A DNA stretch of 8,211 nt, taken from the NCBI GenBank assembly GCA_002297865.1, contig DBKX01000410.1:1-8211 (forward strand), read 5' to 3'. The position numbers and the translations under genes are program-made. The notes beneath the pieces were generated by a model, which had not been told where the DNA came from, did not search any database, and was given only the letters and a program-made list of their open reading frames with translations. This document shows positions 5,886 to 8,211 of the stretch, piece by piece; within the stretch, counting starts at the first letter, position 1, and each line of letters opens with the position of its first letter. The stretch is from Lachnoclostridium sp. UBA739 (GTDB lineage Bacteria > Bacillota_A > Clostridia > Lachnospirales > Lachnospiraceae).

Positions 5886-6370
5886 TTGTCTTCTTTCACA
5901 TGCTCTTTAATTATTTCTTTTACTGTATCAACTTGTTCCTGATATTGAACCTTCGGGAAAATAAATGCACTAAGCGGAGACGTGTAAACAAAAATGCTCT
6001 TTCCTGTCTCTCTTACTTTGCTTACATCTTCCCAAGCAATCTGTGCTTCCTCTTCTTTCTGTTCAACCTTTATTCCATTCTCGTTCAAGGTATATTCTAA
6101 TGGTTCTTGAAACATTGGAACCATCTGCACTTTCTGAACTGAGGATAACTTCAATTGAATTGGCTGAACAACAAGGAACAGAGCACCGATTAAAGCTAAT
6201 ATTATATTTGAACTAGTAGGGTTTGTGCGAAACGTAAATAGTAAATACACAACCGCTACTGTACTACAAAACACACCGAATAATCCAGAAAAACTTCTGT
6301 AATTCTGCTGCACCAGAAAATGATGCATGTCCCCAGATTGAATCTTTATGTTTAATTTTGCTTCTTTCAC
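5864..6370 (-). CDS. YcxB-like membrane protein
   Basis: This 168-aa protein starts at a GTG (6370) with AGAAGAGG 7 nt upstream. The frame extends 55 codons further to an ATG at 6535, but that stretch covers the ribU terminator and the promoter and has no ribosome binding site. The protein has two membrane segments at about 28-47 and 53-71. A C-terminal soluble part (about 91-140) starts LEYTLNENGIKV and continues through IAWEDVSKV and ends SPLSAFIFPK, which matches the layout of YcxB-like C-terminal domains (strands around a W-E/D-D-I/V core). The function of that family is unknown. It is the first gene of the operon with tsaE, tsaB and rimI and overlaps tsaE by 22 bp, so the two are likely coupled. 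The family call is from pattern memory, moderately sure. Confidence 0.8.
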   Translation of the reverse strand: MKEAKLNIKIQSGDMHHFLVQQNYRSFSGLFGVFCSTVAVVYLLFTFRTNPTSSNIILALIGALFLVVQPIQLKLSSVQKVQMVPMFQEPLEYTLNENGIKVEQKEEEAQIAWEDVSKVRETGKSIFVYTSPLSAFIFPKVQYQEQVDTVKEIIKEHVKEDKCKWKKS

Positions 6371-6391
6371 TAGAATACCTCTTCTTTCTAA

Positions 6392-6419
6392 TAATACAAT
6401 TCTTGCCTTTATTGTATTA
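6392..6419 (-). promoter_or_regulatory. 9-bp inverted repeat in the leader of the YcxB-tsaE operon
   Basis: TAATACAAT (6392-6400) and ATTGTATTA (6411-6419) form a perfect 9-bp inverted repeat with a 10-nt spacer. It sits just downstream of the predicted transcription start (about 6425) and about 20 nt before the GTG start. It could be a repressor site blocking initial transcription or an RNA hairpin. A second small repeat, TAGAA (6371-6375) and TTCTA (6386-6390), flanks the ribosome binding site. Confidence 0.45.
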
Positions 6420-6431
6420 CTCATACTATGA

Positions 6432-6459
6432 ATTATAACAAATTGAAATAAAAAAACAA
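6432..6459 (-). promoter_or_regulatory. Promoter of the YcxB-tsaE-tsaB-rimI operon
   Basis: The minus strand shows a perfect TATAAT (6437-6432) preceded by TGT, an extended -10. A poor -35, TTGTTT (6459-6454), lies 16 bp upstream and overlaps the ribU terminator. Transcription should start near 6425, giving a leader of about 55 nt to the GTG. Confidence 0.65.
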
Positions 6460-6484
6460 GCTGTATAATTGATTTCACAGCTTG
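6450..6484 (-). terminator. Intrinsic terminator of ribU
   Basis: On the minus strand CAAGCTGT (6484-6477) pairs with ACAGCTTG (6464-6457), followed by seven Ts (6456-6450). The stem can extend with flanking A-T pairs. It lies 31 nt after the ribU stop and is the clearest terminator of a gene unit in the window. Confidence 0.92.
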
Positions 6485-6515
6485 CTTTATTGTTCTATTC
6501 TTAATACACTGGCTC

Positions 6516-7103
6516 TTAAGAATGTTGTAGTACACTTCTCAGTAATTTATAAAGATAATATCCAATTGCAGAAATATAAATACCTTTGAATATATTAAAT
6601 GGAGAAATACCGAATACAACTAACTTCGCAGAAGAATCAATCGCTGGGATTGTTTTAGCAGCTAAGTTTACTATATTAGCCATCCCCCCCATGAAACTTG
6701 CATATAGTGGAAGCAAAACAAAGTAATTCATCAACCCGCCTACAATAGTCATTGAAATTGTTCCCAAACCGAAGCTGATAAACAATTTACCACGACATTT
6801 CAAGCATTTGTAAAGTCCACAGGAAACTAACATAAATGATGACGAAATAAGAAAGTTGGCAAATTCACCTACCCCACCTGTTGTCGTATTTGTTATAAAT
6901 TTAATTAAATTCTTAATTAGTTCAATCATGACTGCCGAAATAGGACCAAACGACAACCCCGCCACTAAGGCTGGAATATCACTGAATTCAAATTCTAGAA
7001 ACCCTAGATATGCAATTGGAAACTTCACAAGCATAAGCACATAGGAAAGTGCGGAAAACATTGCGATTATTACCATCTTTCTAGTTGCTGTTACATTTTT
7101 CAT
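6516..7103 (-). CDS. ribU: Riboflavin ECF transporter substrate-binding S component (RibU)
   Basis: RibU binds riboflavin in the membrane and works with the shared EcfA-EcfA'-EcfT module, which is not in this window. The 195-aa, highly hydrophobic protein has about six membrane segments. It opens with a basic ATRK and TM1 containing AMFSA (14-18), an AxxxA motif used by S components to contact EcfT. FEFSDIPALVAGLSFGP (38-54), LIKNLIKF (62-69), GGVGEFANFL (76-85) and FNIFKG (169-174) are typical RibU segments. The upstream FMN riboswitch supports the substrate independently. The frame begins at an ATG at 7115, but AAGGAGG abuts that codon directly, so the ATG at 7103 (12-nt spacing) is preferred, although the spacing is long. 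It ends in its own terminator and appears monocistronic. Confidence 0.93.
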   Translation of the reverse strand: MKNVTATRKMVIIAMFSALSYVLMLVKFPIAYLGFLEFEFSDIPALVAGLSFGPISAVMIELIKNLIKFITNTTTGGVGEFANFLISSSFMLVSCGLYKCLKCRGKLFISFGLGTISMTIVGGLMNYFVLLPLYASFMGGMANIVNLAAKTIPAIDSSAKLVVFGISPFNIFKGIYISAIGYYLYKLLRSVLQHS

Positions 7104-7199
7104 AGTTACATACATCCTCCTTATGGAAGTTCTACGTATATACTGTGTGCCTGATACGGCTTGGTTGAACAGATTTTTCTTTCGTGTAGATAAGAATAT

Positions 7200-7237
7200 A
7201 AAAAGAGACCCTGAATTAAATACTTCAAGGCCTCTTT
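7200..7237 (-). terminator. Attenuator terminator of the FMN riboswitch
   Basis: On the minus strand the arm at 7237-7224 pairs with the arm at 7215-7202 in a 14-bp stem containing two G-T wobbles, around an 8-nt loop, followed by TTTTT (7204-7200, overlapping the stem base). It lies 27 nt after the aptamer and about 97 nt before ribU, so FMN-bound transcripts should end here. The competing antiterminator pairing could not be fixed by eye. Confidence 0.9.
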
Positions 7238-7264
7238 AAAAATTACGTTAATCCATCCGTCCAA

Positions 7265-7370
7265 TTCTTCTCACATCCAGACTTTACTGTCGGTTTTGGA
7301 ATCTCACCAAATCGGCCTTTCGGCTCGCGGACTATACCGCCGGTCGGGATTTTCACCCTGCCCCGAAGAA
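7265..7370 (-). ncRNA. FMN riboswitch (RFN element) aptamer
   Basis: The minus strand carries the full conserved RFN order: P1 arm TTCTTC (7370-7365), GGGGCAGGGTGAAAATCCC, GACCGGCGGT, GTCCGCGAGCC, the GATTTGGTGAGATTCC junction, ACCGACAGT, AGTCTGGATG and the closing P1 arm GAAGAA (7270-7265). It binds FMN and, with the attenuator at 7200-7237, should lower ribU transcription when FMN is plentiful. No core segment is missing. Confidence 0.98.
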
Positions 7371-7390
7371 CTTCTATATTATTTTTCTTT

Positions 7391-7419
7391 ATTCTATTCT
7401 TAACACTTAAAAATGTCAA
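7391..7419 (-). promoter_or_regulatory. Promoter of the FMN riboswitch-ribU unit
   Basis: The minus strand has TTGACA (7419-7414), a 17-bp spacer and TAGAAT (7396-7391). Transcription should start near 7384, about 14 nt before the aptamer. The -35 begins only 15 bp after the tex stop codon, and no convincing tex terminator fits between, so tex read-through would also pass through the riboswitch. Confidence 0.85.
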
Positions 7420-7433
7420 GCTAGATTATCCCA

Positions 7434-8211
7434 TTAAAGCTTCATCGTTAACTGAATTCTCTTCTTTTGCAAATCTACACTTAAGACTTTTACTTCTACG
7501 ATGTCACCTACACTTACTACATCCAAAGGATGTTTTACGAACTTTTTGCTTGATAACTCAGATATATGAACCAATCCATCCTGATGAACTCCAATATCCA
7601 CAAAAGCACCGAAGTCGATTACATTTCGAACGGTTCCTTTTAAAACCATTCCTGGCTCTAGATCTTTCATCTCTAGTACATCGGTACGTAAGATTGGTTT
7701 TGGCATCTCATCACGAGGGTCACGTCCAGGCTTTTCTAATTCTTTGATAATATCTGCTAATGTGATTTCACCAATTCCAAGCTCTTCTGCTAGCTTTGCT
7801 TTGTTCTTAGCTAACAAGCCAAGCCCTGTAACTCCACCTCTGACATCTTCTAGTTTATATCCTAACTTTTCTAGAAGTGTTTTGGCTGCATCGTAGGTTT
7901 CAGGGTGAACACTAGTAGCATCTAAAGGATTCTTACCATCTACGATACGCATAAAACCTGCACACTGCTCGTACGCCTTTGGTCCTAACTTGGCAACCTT
8001 TAATAACTGCTTACGCTCTGTAAACTTACCATTTTCCTCTCTGTAAGCAACAATATTTTTGGCAATCACCTTACTGATTCCAGAGATATATTCAAGCAGG
8101 GATGCGGATGCTGTATTTAAATCTACACCAACTCGGTTTACGCAGCCTTCTACCACACCTGACAGTGCTTCACTTAACTTCTTCTGATTCATATCATGCT
8201 GATACTGACCT
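7434..8211 (-). CDS. tex: Tex-family S1 RNA-binding protein, C-terminal part (5' end outside window)
   Basis: Tex (YdcI/YqgF-HhH-S1 type) is a cytosolic nucleic-acid-binding protein of about 720 aa linked to transcription; only about the last third is here. The frame is open to the window edge, and upstream of the ATG at 8192 it still reads GQYQHD, part of the conserved Tex segment ahead of NQKKL, so that ATG is internal. Counting from it, VGVDLNTAS (21-29) is a strong Tex signature. A helix-hairpin-helix region spans about 29-66 (SGISKVIAKNIVAYRE). EQCAGFMRI (75-83) and NPLDATSVHPE (88-98) follow. A C-terminal S1 OB-fold covers about 179-252 (GMVLKGTVRNVIDFGAFVDI onward). The TAA stop lies 15 bp before the ribU promoter. 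Confidence 0.95.
   Translation of the reverse strand, partial: GQYQHDMNQKKLSEALSGVVEGCVNRVGVDLNTASASLLEYISGISKVIAKNIVAYREENGKFTERKQLLKVAKLGPKAYEQCAGFMRIVDGKNPLDATSVHPETYDAAKTLLEKLGYKLEDVRGGVTGLGLLAKNKAKLAEELGIGEITLADIIKELEKPGRDPRDEMPKPILRTDVLEMKDLEPGMVLKGTVRNVIDFGAFVDIGVHQDGLVHISELSSKKFVKHPLDVVSVGDIVEVKVLSVDLQKKRIQLTMKL

Noticed and set aside
7414..7440. Terminator for tex
   Set aside because: AAGCT and AGCTT can pair across a 15-nt loop, but the stem is only 5 bp and the T-run comes after the overlapping -35 box.
1..8211. CRISPR array, insertion sequence, toxin-antitoxin or defence cluster
   Set aside because: There are no regularly spaced repeats, transposase or nuclease-effector genes. 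All genes are ordinary chromosomal ones with consistent composition.

Overview
The window looks like a chromosomal housekeeping stretch from a low-GC Firmicute of the Clostridia. The style of the proteins suggests Lachnospiraceae, perhaps near Lachnoclostridium (Clostridium) phytofermentans. The assignment rests on AT-rich intergenic DNA, strong AGGAGG-type ribosome binding sites, near-consensus TTGACA promoters, tRNAs without encoded CCA, an FMN riboswitch ahead of an ECF riboflavin transporter, and two small proteins of a type I associate with Lachnospiraceae. Every gene lies on the minus strand, so transcription runs from high to low coordinates.

In transcription order, the 3' part of tex (RNA-binding S1 protein) enters at the right edge and stops at 7434. 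A consensus promoter directly behind it starts an FMN riboswitch leader (aptamer 7265-7370, terminator 7200-7237) that controls ribU, the riboflavin S component (6516-7103), which ends in a strong terminator. A second promoter at about 6432-6459 starts a compact operon: a YcxB-like membrane protein, tsaE, tsaB, rimI and a small four-cysteine protein, closed by a hairpin at 3964-3987. A third promoter at 3894-3922, crossed by an inverted repeat, starts rnz (RNase Z), a membrane-anchored protein of unknown function, tsaD and ispD. Finally, two promoters about 110 bp apart lead into two serine tRNAs (UGA and GGA anticodons). A further promoter at the left edge fires out of the window, possibly into an rRNA operon.

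The common theme is tRNA and translation. TsaB, TsaD and TsaE together make the t6A37 modification of ANN-decoding tRNAs. RimI acetylates ribosomal protein bS18. RNase Z trims CCA-less tRNA precursors such as the two serine tRNAs here. IspD belongs to isoprenoid (MEP pathway) synthesis and RibU to flavin uptake.

Four starts differ from the longest open frame: rnz at 3841, tsaB at 5439, the YcxB-like gene at a GTG at 6370, and ribU at 7103. I see no mobile element, CRISPR array, defence system or biosynthetic cluster. The least explained items are the two uncharacterised proteins inside the t6A/RNase Z operons, the two inverted repeats at the operon promoters, and the layered promoters and hairpins around the tRNAs.
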